DNA of 64,000 nt from Streptomyces sp. CB01580 (GCF_001905795.1 NZ_LIXJ01000020.1:1-64000); one strand, 5' to 3'; positions 53,690 to 63,406 are shown, numbered from the stretch's first letter. Notes: generated from the sequence alone by a model not told the origin. Made by a program: numbers and translations.

Positions 53690-54823
53690 TCAGTGCGGGG
53701 CGAGCGGCTTCGACGGCTTCGGTGGCTTCGAACGAGGGGGTCGCGTGGGATCGGACGACGAGGAGGGCGCGGACGCCGACGAGGCCCCGGGGGGCGACGA
53801 AGGCGTGGACGCGGGCGCGGAGGACACGGACGCGGGAGGCGCGGGAGGCGGAGCGGGCGAACGCTGCGGCGGGCGCGGCCTCGGGTGCGCCTGCGGTGTC
53901 TGCGCGGAGCGCTGCGCCTGTGCCTGCCCCTGTGCGGGACGCTGGGCCTGGGCCTGCGCGGGACGCTGCGTCGGCGAGGGGCGTGGCGCCTGCGTTGGGG
54001 ACGCGGGGGGCTGGGAGGGGCGGAGGGCTTGTTGCGAGGCGGGCGCCGCGTCCTGAGGTGCGGACGGTTGGGCCCGCTCCAGGAAGCGGAGCAGCTCCAC
54101 CGGGAACGGGAGCACCAGTGTGGAATTCTTCTCGGCGGCAACGGCCACCACCGTCTGCAGCAGCCGCAGCTGCAACGCGGCGGGCTGGGAGGACATCGCG
54201 CTCGCCGCCTCGGCGAGCTTCTTCGACGCCTGGAGTTCGGCGTCCGCGTTGATCACACGGGCGCGACGCTCACGGTCGGCCTCGGCCTGACGGGCCATGG
54301 AGCGCTTCATCGTCTCCGGAAGCGAGACGTCCTTGATCTCCACCCGGTCGATCTGCACGCCCCACCCGACCGCCGGGCTGTCGATCATCAGTTCCAGGCC
54401 CTGGTTCAGCTTCTCGCGGTTGGACAGGAGATCGTCCAGATCGCTCTTGCCGATGATCGACCGCAGCGAGGTCTGCGCCATCTGCGACACCGCGAACCGG
54501 TAGTCCTCCACCTGGATCAACGCGCTCGCGGCGTCCACCACCTTGAAGTAGATGACGGCATCCACCCGTACCGTCACGTTGTCCCGGGTGATGCCGTCCT
54601 GCGCCGGCACCGGCATCGTCACAATCTGCATGTTGACCTTGCGCAGCCGGTCGATACCGGGGACCACCATGGTGAATCCTGGCCCGCGCACATCGTCGCG
54701 CAGCCTGCCGAGCCTCAGGACGACGCCCCGCTCGTACTGTTTGACGATCTTGGCCGCCGCGGCCAGGTACAACACACCCGCCGAGGCCGCCGTCACTACC
54801 GCGATCACGAGATCCTGGACCAT
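53690..54823 (-). CDS. SPFH/Band 7 (stomatin-like, slipin) protein
   Basis: 377-aa membrane-anchored SPFH protein. A single N-terminal hydrophobic segment (about residues 4-25) precedes KQYERGVVLRLGRLRDDVRGPG, the start of the Band 7 domain (about 28-200), with GVQIDRVEIKDVSLPETMKR and the coiled-coil ARQAEADRERRARVINADAE. The last 125 residues are a Pro/Ala/Gln/Ser-rich tail containing tandem RPAQAQAQ units, unusually long for the family. No NfeD partner is adjacent. Likely organises membrane microdomains. Confidence 0.9.
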   Translation of the reverse strand: MVQDLVIAVVTAASAGVLYLAAAAKIVKQYERGVVLRLGRLRDDVRGPGFTMVVPGIDRLRKVNMQIVTMPVPAQDGITRDNVTVRVDAVIYFKVVDAASALIQVEDYRFAVSQMAQTSLRSIIGKSDLDDLLSNREKLNQGLELMIDSPAVGWGVQIDRVEIKDVSLPETMKRSMARQAEADRERRARVINADAELQASKKLAEAASAMSSQPAALQLRLLQTVVAVAAEKNSTLVLPFPVELLRFLERAQPSAPQDAAPASQQALRPSQPPASPTQAPRPSPTQRPAQAQAQRPAQGQAQAQRSAQTPQAHPRPRPPQRSPAPPPAPPASVSSAPASTPSSPPGASSASAPSSSSDPTRPPRSKPPKPSKPLAPH

Positions 54824-55100
54824 GACGGCCCCCTGAAAGTCGGAACACCTAATACCACGGTATGCCCAGTATCCATCGATATAAAGGCATCCACGTGGCA
54901 GCGCACCTGCCCACACGCGCCCCCACGCCCACAACCGGATCAGCTACGAGAGGGCCCCTTCGCCCGCCCGGCCGCACACCGGATGCCGGGGCGCCGGGGG
55001 GCGGGCAGGGTGGCCAGCATCGGCACGAGCCGGATCCGGCGGTGCCGACGCATCCGATGGCGCCGACGAACGACCGGACGAGACAGACGAGGATCCGCCC

Positions 55101-55448
55101 ATGCCCGTGATCGATCACCGACGCCGCCGTCTCGGCATCGCCGCCGTGACCACGTTCCTGGCCCTCACCGTCGCGGGCTGCTCCGGTCTCGGCCGGACCG
55201 TGGTCGGACCGGTCACGTACACGACCGGGCGGGATGCCACGGTCACGCTGCACAGCCCGCTGGTGAGGGGCTGCCACAAGCTCGACCCGGCGGGCGCCAA
55301 GGCGGTGAGCAACGGCAGCCTCGTCGACATCATCCTGTATCCCACACCCGACTGCACCGGGCCGGGCTCGGCCTACCTCGCGACCATGCTCACCGACGTC
55401 AACGCTGCCAGTGCGCCTCCGTGGCACAGTTTCCGTACAGTTCACTGA
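55101..55448 (+). CDS. small secreted lipoprotein
   Basis: 115-aa protein with a positively charged start (MPVIDHRRRRLG), hydrophobic segment, and lipobox LTVAGC (lipid-anchored Cys27). The mature part is about 88 residues with two further cysteines (GCHKLD and DCTG) likely to form a disulfide. Composition (TTGRDATVTLHSP) suggests a small beta-domain. No family recognised. It stands between the SPFH and PucR genes, neither of which is on its strand. Confidence 0.75.
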   Translation: MPVIDHRRRRLGIAAVTTFLALTVAGCSGLGRTVVGPVTYTTGRDATVTLHSPLVRGCHKLDPAGAKAVSNGSLVDIILYPTPDCTGPGSAYLATMLTDVNAASAPPWHSFRTVH

Positions 55449-55548
55449 CCGGCGCCATACGCTTCGCCGCCGCCGGTTCTCCCACCTCCCGCCTTCCCCC
55501 TCCCGCCCTCCCCCTCTTCCTCTTCCCCCTTCCTCTTGCGGTGTTCCG

Positions 55549-56976
55549 TCACACCGAGCGGCGGGCCACCAGCGCCGCGCTGATGTGCTGGAGGTCGGCC
55601 GGACGGGACGGGGAGAGGCCCGTCAGGCGGTCGATGCGGCGGATGCGGTAGTCGACGGTGTTGGGGTGGATGTGCAGGGCGGCCGCGGTGGTCCTCCGGT
55701 CCAGACCGAGTTCGAGGTACGTCTCCAGGGTGTGCAGCAGTTCGGGCTTGGTCTCCAGTGGCCCCAGCAGGCGCGCCAGCCCGGGCAGCGCCTCGCTGGG
55801 CCGGCTGAGCTGATACTCCAGCAGGACGTCGGCGAGCCGGTACAGACCGGGCGGGCGACCGGTTCGGGCGACCAGGTCGACGATCTCGGAGTTGCGGGCC
55901 ACGGCGGCCGGAACGGCTTCCGGTTCCACGGTCTCCGCCGCTGCCGTGACGGGGACCCCGGCGGCACGGGCCGCCTCGTCGATCAACACGCACAGCCCGC
56001 CCGGACCATGCCATTCCGGCGGCTCCTCGACGGGCAGCAGCACCGTGCCGCCGGACGTGTCGAGGGCGGTGAGCACCGGCGTACCCGCGTAGTGGTCGAG
56101 GACCGTACGGATCCGGCGGATCTTGCGCCGGGCCGCGACACCGGCACCCGACCCTCGTCCGGTTCCCGCCCCCGATGTCGTGACGGACCCCGCCCCCGAG
56201 GTCGTCCCGGACTCCGCTCCCGCCCCTGACCCCGGCTCCACTCCCGCCCCAACCTCAGGTCCGGCCCCGGAGTCCGACCCCATTCCCGCTCCCGCTCCCG
56301 ACGACTGGGCCAATTCGTCGGCGTGCGGCGCCAGTGCCAGGGTCAGCGCGAGGTACCGCGCGGCCGGGCGGGGCCCGGTGGGGTGTGTGAAGCGGTCCAG
56401 CGGCTCACCGGCCAGCAGAGCGGCCATCAGGGCGTGCCGTCCGCCGTGCTCCTGACTGTCGAGGATCCGCCGCGCCTCCAGATAGGCGCCGCTGACGGCG
56501 GACGTCAACTGCCGTTGGAGCACCATGATGCGGTCCGTGATCTCCAGGACGACGGGGAGATCGCCGGGCAGCGCCTCCTTCGCCGCCTCCTGCCAGCACA
56601 TGGCCGTGCCGACCTGGTACGCCGTGAGGATCGCGTCCAACGGGACGCCCTCCTCCGCCCGCTGCGCCGCGGAGTCGCGCTGCTGGGCCAGTTCGGCCTC
56701 GGTCGCATGACGCCGGTACTCGACGATGTCGGCGAAGAGGCGCAGGTTGTGCTGGACGATGTCCGCGATGTCGCCGGAGATCTCCTCGCGGGGAAGATCC
56801 GCGTAGACCGGCAGGTCGGAGAGGAGCCGGGCGACGACCCGCCCGGTCAGGGCGGGGGCACGGGCGCGCATGCGTGCGGCCACCGGACGGCCCGCGATGG
56901 TCAGCGGGGCGGAATCCGGCCGCGCGGAGCCGTGCCGTTCACCGCACGCGACGAGCCGCTGATTGTCACGCGTCAC
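55549..56976 (-). CDS. PucR-family helix-turn-helix regulator
   Basis: 475-aa regulator (CdaR/PucR type). GTG at 56976 has GGGAG 6 nt upstream. The N-terminal part (about residues 30-150) is the RsbRD-like/GAF-adjacent helical region with ISGDIADIVQHNLRLF. The middle carries a low-complexity Gly/Ser/Ala linker (about 225-275, repeated SGAG). The C-terminal PucR HTH is HTLETYLELGLDRRTTAAALHIHPNTVDYRIRRIDRLTG (about 405-445; key HIHPNTVDYR). Divergent from the secreted lipase gene with 115 bp between, so it may control that cluster. Confidence 0.88.
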   Translation of the reverse strand: MTRDNQRLVACGERHGSARPDSAPLTIAGRPVAARMRARAPALTGRVVARLLSDLPVYADLPREEISGDIADIVQHNLRLFADIVEYRRHATEAELAQQRDSAAQRAEEGVPLDAILTAYQVGTAMCWQEAAKEALPGDLPVVLEITDRIMVLQRQLTSAVSGAYLEARRILDSQEHGGRHALMAALLAGEPLDRFTHPTGPRPAARYLALTLALAPHADELAQSSGAGAGMGSDSGAGPEVGAGVEPGSGAGAESGTTSGAGSVTTSGAGTGRGSGAGVAARRKIRRIRTVLDHYAGTPVLTALDTSGGTVLLPVEEPPEWHGPGGLCVLIDEAARAAGVPVTAAAETVEPEAVPAAVARNSEIVDLVARTGRPPGLYRLADVLLEYQLSRPSEALPGLARLLGPLETKPELLHTLETYLELGLDRRTTAAALHIHPNTVDYRIRRIDRLTGLSPSRPADLQHISAALVARRSV

Positions 56977-57091
56977 AAGTTCTCCCGCGGAAGTCTGCGC
57001 TACCCACCAGTTAAACGACGGCACTCGAGTCTGCATGATGACCGGCGTCACACGCCATGCCCCACCTCACCCCCCACCGCCGGAGGAATCT

Positions 57092-57994
57092 GTGAACTCA
57101 CCGCAGAAAAAGGTTTTCTGTCGTTCCATCAGAACATTCCTGGGTGCGGTTGCCCTGGCCGGTCTGGCCGTGGGGACCGGAGCGGCACCGGCGTCCGCAG
57201 CCGCCGCCGACGGCCCCATGTCCTATGTCGCGCTCGGCGACTCGATGGCTTCCGGTCCGCTCATCCCGGACATCACGGGCCCGGTGGCCTGCGGACGTTC
57301 GACACACAACTACCCGCACGAACTCGCGGCGCGGCTCGGCGCCTCGCTCCGGGACGTCACATGCAGTGGCGCCGCGTCGAAACACATGACCGAGAAGCAG
57401 CCGCTCTCGCTCCTCGACATCCCGATGGGATCGGCCCCGCCCCAGTTCGACGCGTTGCGTCCGGACACCGACCTGGTGACCCTGACCATCGGCGGCAACG
57501 ACGCCGGACTCGTCGGCATCGCGCAGAAGTGCACCACCCTCGACCCCAACGCCACCCCGTGCAAGGAGAAGTACACCGAGGGCGGCGTGGACCAAGTGGC
57601 GCAGCGCATCGCGGAGTTCGCACCGAAGCTGGGTGTCGTGCTGGACACGATCCACCAGCGTTCGCCGCACGCCCGGGTGGTCGTCACGGGGTACGGCCTC
57701 TACATCAAGCCCGGCGGCTGCTGGCCGCTGCAGCCGGTCCTCCCGGTGGACGCCGACTTCCTGCAGGGCAGCGTCGACCGGATGAACACGGCGATCGCCG
57801 AGCAGAGCGCCGCGCACGGCGCCGAGTACATCGACCTGGCCACGCCGAGCGTGGGGCACGACGCCTGCCAGACCCCGTCCGACAAGTGGGTCGAGGGGTA
57901 CGTCCCGACCGCGGCCGCCGCCCCGCTGCACCCCAACCGGAACGGCGAGGCGAACTACGCCGCCATCATCGGCGCCCGCATACAGGGGAGTTGA
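57092..57994 (+). CDS. secreted SGNH/GDSL lipase
   Basis: 300-aa exported lipase/esterase. GTG at 57092 with GGAGG 6 nt upstream; signal peptide residues 1-39 ending in APASAAAA. Block I YVALGDSMASG puts the nucleophile Ser at about 51; block III IGGNDAG (oxyanion Asn) is near 130; block V LHPNRNGEANYAA (Asp/His region, here His about 283) near the end. Six cysteines (for example VACGRS, VTCSGA, KCTTLD, PCKEKY, GCWPL, ACQTP) would form three disulfides as in Streptomyces lipases such as that of S. rimosus. First gene of a three-gene secreted-enzyme group. Confidence 0.93.
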   Translation: MNSPQKKVFCRSIRTFLGAVALAGLAVGTGAAPASAAAADGPMSYVALGDSMASGPLIPDITGPVACGRSTHNYPHELAARLGASLRDVTCSGAASKHMTEKQPLSLLDIPMGSAPPQFDALRPDTDLVTLTIGGNDAGLVGIAQKCTTLDPNATPCKEKYTEGGVDQVAQRIAEFAPKLGVVLDTIHQRSPHARVVVTGYGLYIKPGGCWPLQPVLPVDADFLQGSVDRMNTAIAEQSAAHGAEYIDLATPSVGHDACQTPSDKWVEGYVPTAAAAPLHPNRNGEANYAAIIGARIQGS

Positions 57995-57999
57995 CCCCG

Positions 58000-60102
58000 T
58001 TGCGGCACCGACTGCTGCGCGGGCCGGCGGCAGTGGCGCTCTGCGTCGCCGCCGCGCTCGTGCCGACCGCGCCGACGGCACGGGCCACCTCACCGCACGC
58101 GACCACGCCACCGGCACAGACCGCCACCGCACCACAGGCGCCACGGGCCATCACCGCACCACTACGGCCACAGCACACCACACCGCAGGCACAGGCCGGC
58201 GCACCGCACGGACGGGGCTGCGATCCGCTGGCGTCCACCGAGTGCCTGCTGCCGTTCCCCAACGACTGGTACACCCGGCCCGATCCGCGCACCGACACCG
58301 GCCGCCGAGTGGCCTTCACCTCCGCAGAGCTGCCGCAGGCCGCGACCGGGCTTCCCATCGACCCGACGGCCTGGAACCGGTCCGACGGCTTCTCCCCCGG
58401 CTCCGCGCTCATCGCCCACGTACCCGGCCTCGACCTGGCGACGACCGGCGCGGCCCCGCTCACCGACATCGGCCGCTCCCTCGCCCCGGACGCACCCGTC
58501 GTACTGCTGGACACCCGGACCGGCGAACGCTGGCCGTACTGGACCGAGTCGGACGCGAACGCGACGGACCCGGCACGCCGCGCGCTGCTGATCCACCCGG
58601 CCCGCAACTTCCGCGACGGCCATCACTACGTCGTCGCCCTGCGGCGGCTCAAGGACGGCGCCGGGCACACGATCCCCGCCGCCGCACCGTTCGCCGCCGT
58701 CGTCGGCAAGCCGCTCCCCACCACTGATCCGCTGCACGCACGTCAGCGCCAACTGCGCCCCGCTCTCGGGGCGTTGCGCCGCGCCGAGGTGCGGCCGGAC
58801 GATCTCCACCTCGCCTGGGACTTCACCGTCGCGAGCACGCGCTCTCTCACCGGCGACCTGTTCACCATCCGCGACGACGCGTTCCGCCGGCTCGGCCGCC
58901 GCGCCCCCGCCTTCACCGTCACCGGTGTCACCGACCTCACGGCCGAACAGGACCCGAGGATCGCCCGGGAGGTGACGGGCCGGATCAGTGTGCCCGGGTA
59001 CCTGAACCCGCCGGGCGGACCGCCCGGCTCCGTCCTCGACCGGGGCCGCGACGGAACCCCGCGGCGGCTCCCCTCGAACACCCAGGTCGCCGAGTTCCGC
59101 TGCGAGATACCGCGCTCCGCGTTCCGCGCCCCCTCCCGCCCCGCCCTGTACGGGCACGGCCTTCTCGGCCGCCGCTCCGAGGTCGGCGCGGGCAACGTCA
59201 AGGCGATGGCGGCGGAGGGCGGCTTCACGTTCTGCGCGACCGACTGGATCGGGATGGCCGAGGAGGACGTCCCCGTGGTGCTCGCCGCGCTCGCGGACCC
59301 GAACCTCTTCCCCGCCATTCCGGAACGCAGCGAACAGGGCATGCTCAACGCCCTGTTCCTGGCCCGTGCCCTGATCCACCCCGACGGGCTGACCGCCGAT
59401 GCCGCCTTCCGCGACGGCGAGGGACGCCCGCTCGTCGACATCCGGCACGGCATCGCGTACGACGGGAACAGCCAGGGCGGAATCCTCGGCGGTGCCCTCG
59501 TCGCCGCCTCGCCCGACATCCGCCGCGCGGTCCTCGGCGTCACCGGCATGAACTACGGCCTGCTCCTGAATCGCAGCGTCGACTTCGCACCGTTCCAGCA
59601 GGTCCTGACCCTCTCCTACCCGGACAAGCTGCGGCAGCAGATCGTCCTCCAGTTGTTCCAGATGGTGTGGGACCGCGGCGAGACCAACGGGTACGCGAAC
59701 CATCTCACCGATCGCCACCAGGTCCTGCTGCACATCGCGTACGGGGACCATCAGGTCGCGAACGCGGCGGCCGACGTGGAGGCGCGCACCATCGGCGCCC
59801 GTCTCCTCACCCCGGCGCTCACGGCCGGCCGCAGCCCGGACACCGTTGCGTACTGGGGCATCCGGACCGTCGGCCATGGTCAACTCCCCTACCGGGGCTC
59901 CACGATGACGGTGTGGGACAGCGGTACGCCCAGCCCGCCGGTCACCAACACCCCGCCCATGGGGCCGCAGTACGGCCGCGACCCGCACTCCGATCCCCGC
60001 AACTCGTCGGCCGCCCGTCAGCAGAAGGCCACCTTCCTGACCACCGGCCGTGTCATCAATGTCTGCGGCGACACACCGTGCACCGCCGCCCCCGCCTCCT
60101 GA
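58000..60102 (+). CDS. large secreted serine hydrolase-like protein
   Basis: About 700 aa. Start is a TTG (58000, AGGGGAG 9 nt upstream) or the earlier TTG at 57991, which abuts the RBS. The signal peptide covers about residues 1-30, followed by a Pro/Thr/Ala-rich spacer. The mature part has CDPLASTECLLPFPNDWYT, RPALYGHGLLGRRSEV and the nucleophile elbow YDGNSQGGILGG (Ser near 491), as in alpha/beta hydrolases; later HIAYGDHQVANAAA (Asp) and TVGHGQLPY (His) could complete the triad. I do not know its substrate. Begins 5 bp after the lipase stop, so it is coupled to it. Confidence 0.8.
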   Translation: MRHRLLRGPAAVALCVAAALVPTAPTARATSPHATTPPAQTATAPQAPRAITAPLRPQHTTPQAQAGAPHGRGCDPLASTECLLPFPNDWYTRPDPRTDTGRRVAFTSAELPQAATGLPIDPTAWNRSDGFSPGSALIAHVPGLDLATTGAAPLTDIGRSLAPDAPVVLLDTRTGERWPYWTESDANATDPARRALLIHPARNFRDGHHYVVALRRLKDGAGHTIPAAAPFAAVVGKPLPTTDPLHARQRQLRPALGALRRAEVRPDDLHLAWDFTVASTRSLTGDLFTIRDDAFRRLGRRAPAFTVTGVTDLTAEQDPRIAREVTGRISVPGYLNPPGGPPGSVLDRGRDGTPRRLPSNTQVAEFRCEIPRSAFRAPSRPALYGHGLLGRRSEVGAGNVKAMAAEGGFTFCATDWIGMAEEDVPVVLAALADPNLFPAIPERSEQGMLNALFLARALIHPDGLTADAAFRDGEGRPLVDIRHGIAYDGNSQGGILGGALVAASPDIRRAVLGVTGMNYGLLLNRSVDFAPFQQVLTLSYPDKLRQQIVLQLFQMVWDRGETNGYANHLTDRHQVLLHIAYGDHQVANAAADVEARTIGARLLTPALTAGRSPDTVAYWGIRTVGHGQLPYRGSTMTVWDSGTPSPPVTNTPPMGPQYGRDPHSDPRNSSAARQQKATFLTTGRVINVCGDTPCTAAPAS

Positions 60103-60202
60103 CACGCCGCTCCAGCACAGGGAAACACCGCCAGCCTCCCAGGAAACGCCGACCTCCCTCCCAGGGAACACAGCCCCCCAGGGAACGCAGACAAGGAGCA
60201 CC

Positions 60203-61297
60203 ATGCGCACGCACCGCATCACCCACGCCGCCGTCCTGGCCGCCCTGATCGCCGGCACCGTCCTGGTCCCGCCCGCCGTCGCCGCCGCGCCGGACGCCTC
60301 GCCGAAGGCGGGGGCCGCCGCCACGGTACGGGCCGCCGTGCCGTTCACAGCGGCGACCGCCCAGCGCGCCGCGGACGGCGGTCACACGCTCTCCTGGTCG
60401 TCCCCCGCCGGATCGGTGACCGTCACCGCCGTCACCTCCCCCGACGCCACCACCGGCATCCCGGTGGGCACCGCGCCCGGCACCGGATCGCTGACCGTCC
60501 CCGCCGGGACGCTCCCCGAGGCCGGACGCTGGTACTTCCGGCTGACACCGGACGGCGGCGCGCCCCTCGTCGTCGCCGAGCGTTCGCTCGGCATCGAGTC
60601 CGCCCGCAACTTCCGTGACATCGGCGGCTACCGCACCACCGACGGCCACTGGGTGCGCTCCGGCCTGGTCTACCGCTCCAACAAGCTCAGCGGCCTCACC
60701 GACGCCGAGCAGCAGCGGATGGTCTCCCAGCGCGTCACCCTCGACGTGGACCTGCGCAACGCGATCGAACGGCACGAGGACCCCGACCGGCTGCCCGCGG
60801 GCGTGAAGTACCAGGTCGCGGACGTCGCGTCGCTCAGCCACGGCCTCCGCTTCCACGACTCGGCCCTGACGACCCTGGCCAAGGCCATCGCGGCCGGGCT
60901 GCTCTCCGGCTCGTCCGACCTCGGCCAGTCCATCGGCTACCCGTTCATGGTCGACTTCGTGGGCGCCGACTACGCGTTCCGCGATCTGCTCACCGCAGTC
61001 GCCACCAACGGCTCCGGCGCGACCGTCTTCCACTGCAGCGCGGGCAAGGACCGCACCGGCTGGGGCACGGCCGTCCTGCTCACCGTGCTCGGTGTCCCGC
61101 GCGACACCGTCGAGGCGGACTTCCTCGCCAGCAACCAGTACACCGGCAACCCGAAGGCCGTCGAGCTCGGTTGGCTGCGCGCGGCCTTCGCCGAGGTGGA
61201 CCACCTGTACGGCGACTTCGACACCTACGTACGGGAAGGGCTGAAGATCGACGACGCGACAGTGGCCGCGCTGCGCGCCAAGCTGCTGACCGACTGA
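60203..61297 (+). CDS. secreted tyrosine-type protein phosphatase
   Basis: 364-aa exported phosphatase of the bacterial tyrosine/dual-specificity (PTP-like, Y_phosphatase3) group. Signal peptide residues 1-29 (ends PPAVAAAP). Residues 40-130 are a beta-rich domain with SWSSPAGSVTVTAV. The catalytic domain starts SARNFRDIGGYRTTDG (about 133-148) and has the P-loop HCSAGKDRTGWG (Cys about 278, Arg about 284). AAGGAG 5-9 nt before the ATG. Third of three secreted enzymes; the phosphorylated substrate outside the cell is unknown. Confidence 0.9.
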   Translation: MRTHRITHAAVLAALIAGTVLVPPAVAAAPDASPKAGAAATVRAAVPFTAATAQRAADGGHTLSWSSPAGSVTVTAVTSPDATTGIPVGTAPGTGSLTVPAGTLPEAGRWYFRLTPDGGAPLVVAERSLGIESARNFRDIGGYRTTDGHWVRSGLVYRSNKLSGLTDAEQQRMVSQRVTLDVDLRNAIERHEDPDRLPAGVKYQVADVASLSHGLRFHDSALTTLAKAIAAGLLSGSSDLGQSIGYPFMVDFVGADYAFRDLLTAVATNGSGATVFHCSAGKDRTGWGTAVLLTVLGVPRDTVEADFLASNQYTGNPKAVELGWLRAAFAEVDHLYGDFDTYVREGLKIDDATVAALRAKLLTD

Positions 61298-61378
61298 CAC
61301 CACCGACCGACCCGCGGTCGCCGGCCCACGGCCACTGACCCGACGTCACCGTCTCTCGCGCGGAGGGCCGTTGCCGAA

Positions 61379-61416
61379 CGCCGCACACACCCGCTCCCCG
61401 GCCGGTGTGTGCGGCG
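61379..61416. terminator. bidirectional hairpin
   Basis: Perfect 13-bp arms CGCCGCACACACC and complement around a 12-nt loop, between the convergent phosphatase and ADP-ribosylglycohydrolase genes. Confidence 0.85.
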
Positions 61417-61434
61417 GACGACGGACGGGTTCCG

Positions 61435-62553
61435 TCAGCACATCGGATAGCGGTCGGCGGGCCACACGACCGTGTGCTCGAACTCCAGGCACAGATCGTC
61501 GGCCAGCCCGCCGATCACCGTGCGCCCCTCGGTCGCCACCAGCCAGGACGGCGGAAGGTGGATGTCGCCGTGGCGGGCGCCGAGCAGATTGCCGCAGACC
61601 GCCCCGGTGGAGTCGCTGTCGCCGGAGTGGTTGACCGAGAGCAGCAGCGCCTGCGCCACCTGCTCGGCGCCCGGCAGCACCAGGGCGCAGTACACGGCGA
61701 TGGCCAGGGCCTCCTCCGCGACCCAGCCCGCGCCCAGGGTCTCCACCTTCTCCGCCGCCGGCTGCCCCTCGGCGGCCAGGTCCAGTGCAGCGCGCAACGC
61801 CGCCGTGGTCTCCTCGTGCCCCGGATGGCGGCCCAGCAGTTCCATGGCCCGCAGCACCGCGCCCGCCATCGAGTCGCCCTCCAGGAGATGGGCGACGATC
61901 GCCGCGAGCGCCCCGGCCGCGTATCCGCCGGTCGGATGGCCGTGGGTGATCTGCGCGCACCAGTAGGCGAGCCGGAAGCCCTCCTCCGCATCGGCCCCCA
62001 CCAGGCCGAACGGCGCCGACCGCATCACGGTGCCGCACCCCTTGGACCCGGTGTTCACGGGGCCCGGCCCACCGAGCCGGGCGACCGGCTCCGGCACATG
62101 ACCGGTGGCGAGACCGGTCAGGCAGGCGTTGCCGGGTGCCCGGCGCGCGTACAGCCAGGGCTCCAGCCTGAGCCGCCCGGTCCGCACCGGGTCGTCGCCG
62201 CCCCGAGTCGGCGGGGCGGGGTGGTTCTGGGTGTCCAGCCAGCGCAGATAGGCGTTCCGCAGGATCGCGGTCTCGGCGCCGCCGATGCCCTTCGCCGCCG
62301 CCCGGGAGTGGGCCCTGATCAGCCCCTCGGCCGTGAACAGAGTCATCTGGGTGTCGTCCGTGACCCGGCCGACGACGCCTTCCTCGTCCGCGAGGAGCCC
62401 CCGCACGCCGTGCTCACCATGCGCACGCCGGATACCGGCGAGTGAAAGGAACTCCACCGGATTCCCCAGGGCGTCCCCTATCGCCCCGCCCAACAGACAG
62501 CCCCGCACCCGCGCCCTGCGGCCTGTGCGGTCCTCCCATGACGCGCCGTTCAC
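61435..62553 (-). CDS. ADP-ribosylglycohydrolase family protein
   Basis: 372-aa DraG-type hydrolase that removes ADP-ribose from proteins or nucleotides. Motifs are CLLGGAIGDALGNPVEF (about residues 19-35), VTDDTQMTLFT (Mg-binding DDT, about 64-74), KGCGTVMRSAPFGLV and NHSGDSDSTGAVCGNLLGA (about 326-344), with the paired Asp residues of the second metal. I take GTG 62553 because GAGAGGA lies 7 nt upstream; an ATG at 62598 is possible. No ADP-ribosyltransferase lies nearby. Confidence 0.92.
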   Translation of the reverse strand: MNGASWEDRTGRRARVRGCLLGGAIGDALGNPVEFLSLAGIRRAHGEHGVRGLLADEEGVVGRVTDDTQMTLFTAEGLIRAHSRAAAKGIGGAETAILRNAYLRWLDTQNHPAPPTRGGDDPVRTGRLRLEPWLYARRAPGNACLTGLATGHVPEPVARLGGPGPVNTGSKGCGTVMRSAPFGLVGADAEEGFRLAYWCAQITHGHPTGGYAAGALAAIVAHLLEGDSMAGAVLRAMELLGRHPGHEETTAALRAALDLAAEGQPAAEKVETLGAGWVAEEALAIAVYCALVLPGAEQVAQALLLSVNHSGDSDSTGAVCGNLLGARHGDIHLPPSWLVATEGRTVIGGLADDLCLEFEHTVVWPADRYPMC

Positions 62554-62647
62554 GCACGATCCTCTCGACTCGCTGCCGACCCGGATCGGTGTCGACATGT
62601 CCCCAAAACGCCGTCGCGGGTCCATCCTGGTAGGAGAGGCGATCGCC

Positions 62648-62926
62648 ATGCGTACCGGTAACGAACCGTCGACCGCCCGTAGTCCTCTGCGACTGCGGCT
62701 GTGCCTGAGTCTATGGGGGCTGGCCTGGGCCGTCTTCGGCCTGACCGCCTTCACGCTGGCCGACCGCCCGGGCTGGGCCGCCGCCTGCGGTCTGCTGCTC
62801 CTGCTGGTCCTCGCGGACATCGTGGTGATCGTCCACCACATCCACCAGGGCCCGCACTACCAGCCGGGCCGCGACATCCCTCCGTACGAACCCGACCACG
62901 GCGGACGCGGACGGTACGGTCACTGA
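62648..62926 (+). CDS. small two-helix membrane protein (DUF6343-like)
   Basis: 92-aa membrane protein starting MRTGNEPSTARSPLRLRLCLSL. Two hydrophobic helices (about residues 20-38 and 43-62) are separated by DRPGW, and a cytoplasmic or external Pro/His/Gly-rich tail (GPHYQPGRDIPPYEPD) follows. It resembles my recollection of the Streptomyces DUF6343 family. Function unknown. AGGAGAGG about 11 nt upstream of the ATG. Divergent from the ADP-ribosylglycohydrolase. Confidence 0.78.
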   Translation: MRTGNEPSTARSPLRLRLCLSLWGLAWAVFGLTAFTLADRPGWAAACGLLLLLVLADIVVIVHHIHQGPHYQPGRDIPPYEPDHGGRGRYGH

Positions 62927-63037
62927 GCCGGCGGCCCCACGACAGGCGGACGCCCTCGCCCGTCGTGTGCCCCTCCCGGACCGTCGGCCCGCGCCGGGAG
63001 GCGGGTCCTCCCCGGAGGGTCGACCGCCCCCGGGACG

Positions 63038-63406
63038 TCAGTTCCCGGTACGGAAGCGGGCCGCCTCCAGATACTCCGGCCTGGGATCCAGCGCGGCGGC
63101 CAGCCGGAAGTGACGGCCGGACCGCTCGGAGCGGCCGGACCGCTCGAAGGTGCGGGCGAGCGCGAAGTGCGCGAAGGCGTTGTCCGGTTCACGCTCCAGC
63201 ACGAGCTCGAATTCGAGCTCGGCGGCGCGCAGTTGGGCTGCGGCGAAGAACGCGCGGGCACGCAGCAGACGGGCCGCCGTGTTCTCCGGATGAGCCGCGA
63301 TCACCGAGTCCAGGAGCTTGATCGCGCCCCGGGGGTCACGAGCCGCCAGCAGGTGCTCGGCCGCGCGGAAGTCGATCACGTCGGTCTCCGGAGTCCTCTC
63401 GGGCAC
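63038..63406 (-). CDS. tetratricopeptide-repeat protein
   Basis: 122-aa TPR protein with about three repeats: HLLAARDPRGAIKLLDSVIAAHPENT, RARAFFAAAQLRAAELEFELVLEREPDNAF and LARTFERSGRSERSGRHFRLAAALDPRPEY, each ending with the P-x-N/P TPR pattern. GTG at 63406 has AAGGGAGG 8 nt upstream. Found next to coaE in streptomycetes, on the same strand (125 bp away), so it may be cotranscribed. Likely a protein-interaction adapter; partner unknown. Confidence 0.87.
   Translation of the reverse strand: MPERTPETDVIDFRAAEHLLAARDPRGAIKLLDSVIAAHPENTAARLLRARAFFAAAQLRAAELEFELVLEREPDNAFAHFALARTFERSGRSERSGRHFRLAAALDPRPEYLEAARFRTGN

Noticed and set aside
54862..55110. Small coding frame upstream of the lipoprotein gene
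   Set aside because: Pro/His/Thr-rich composition, no RBS and no recognisable feature; likely part of the leader and promoter region.
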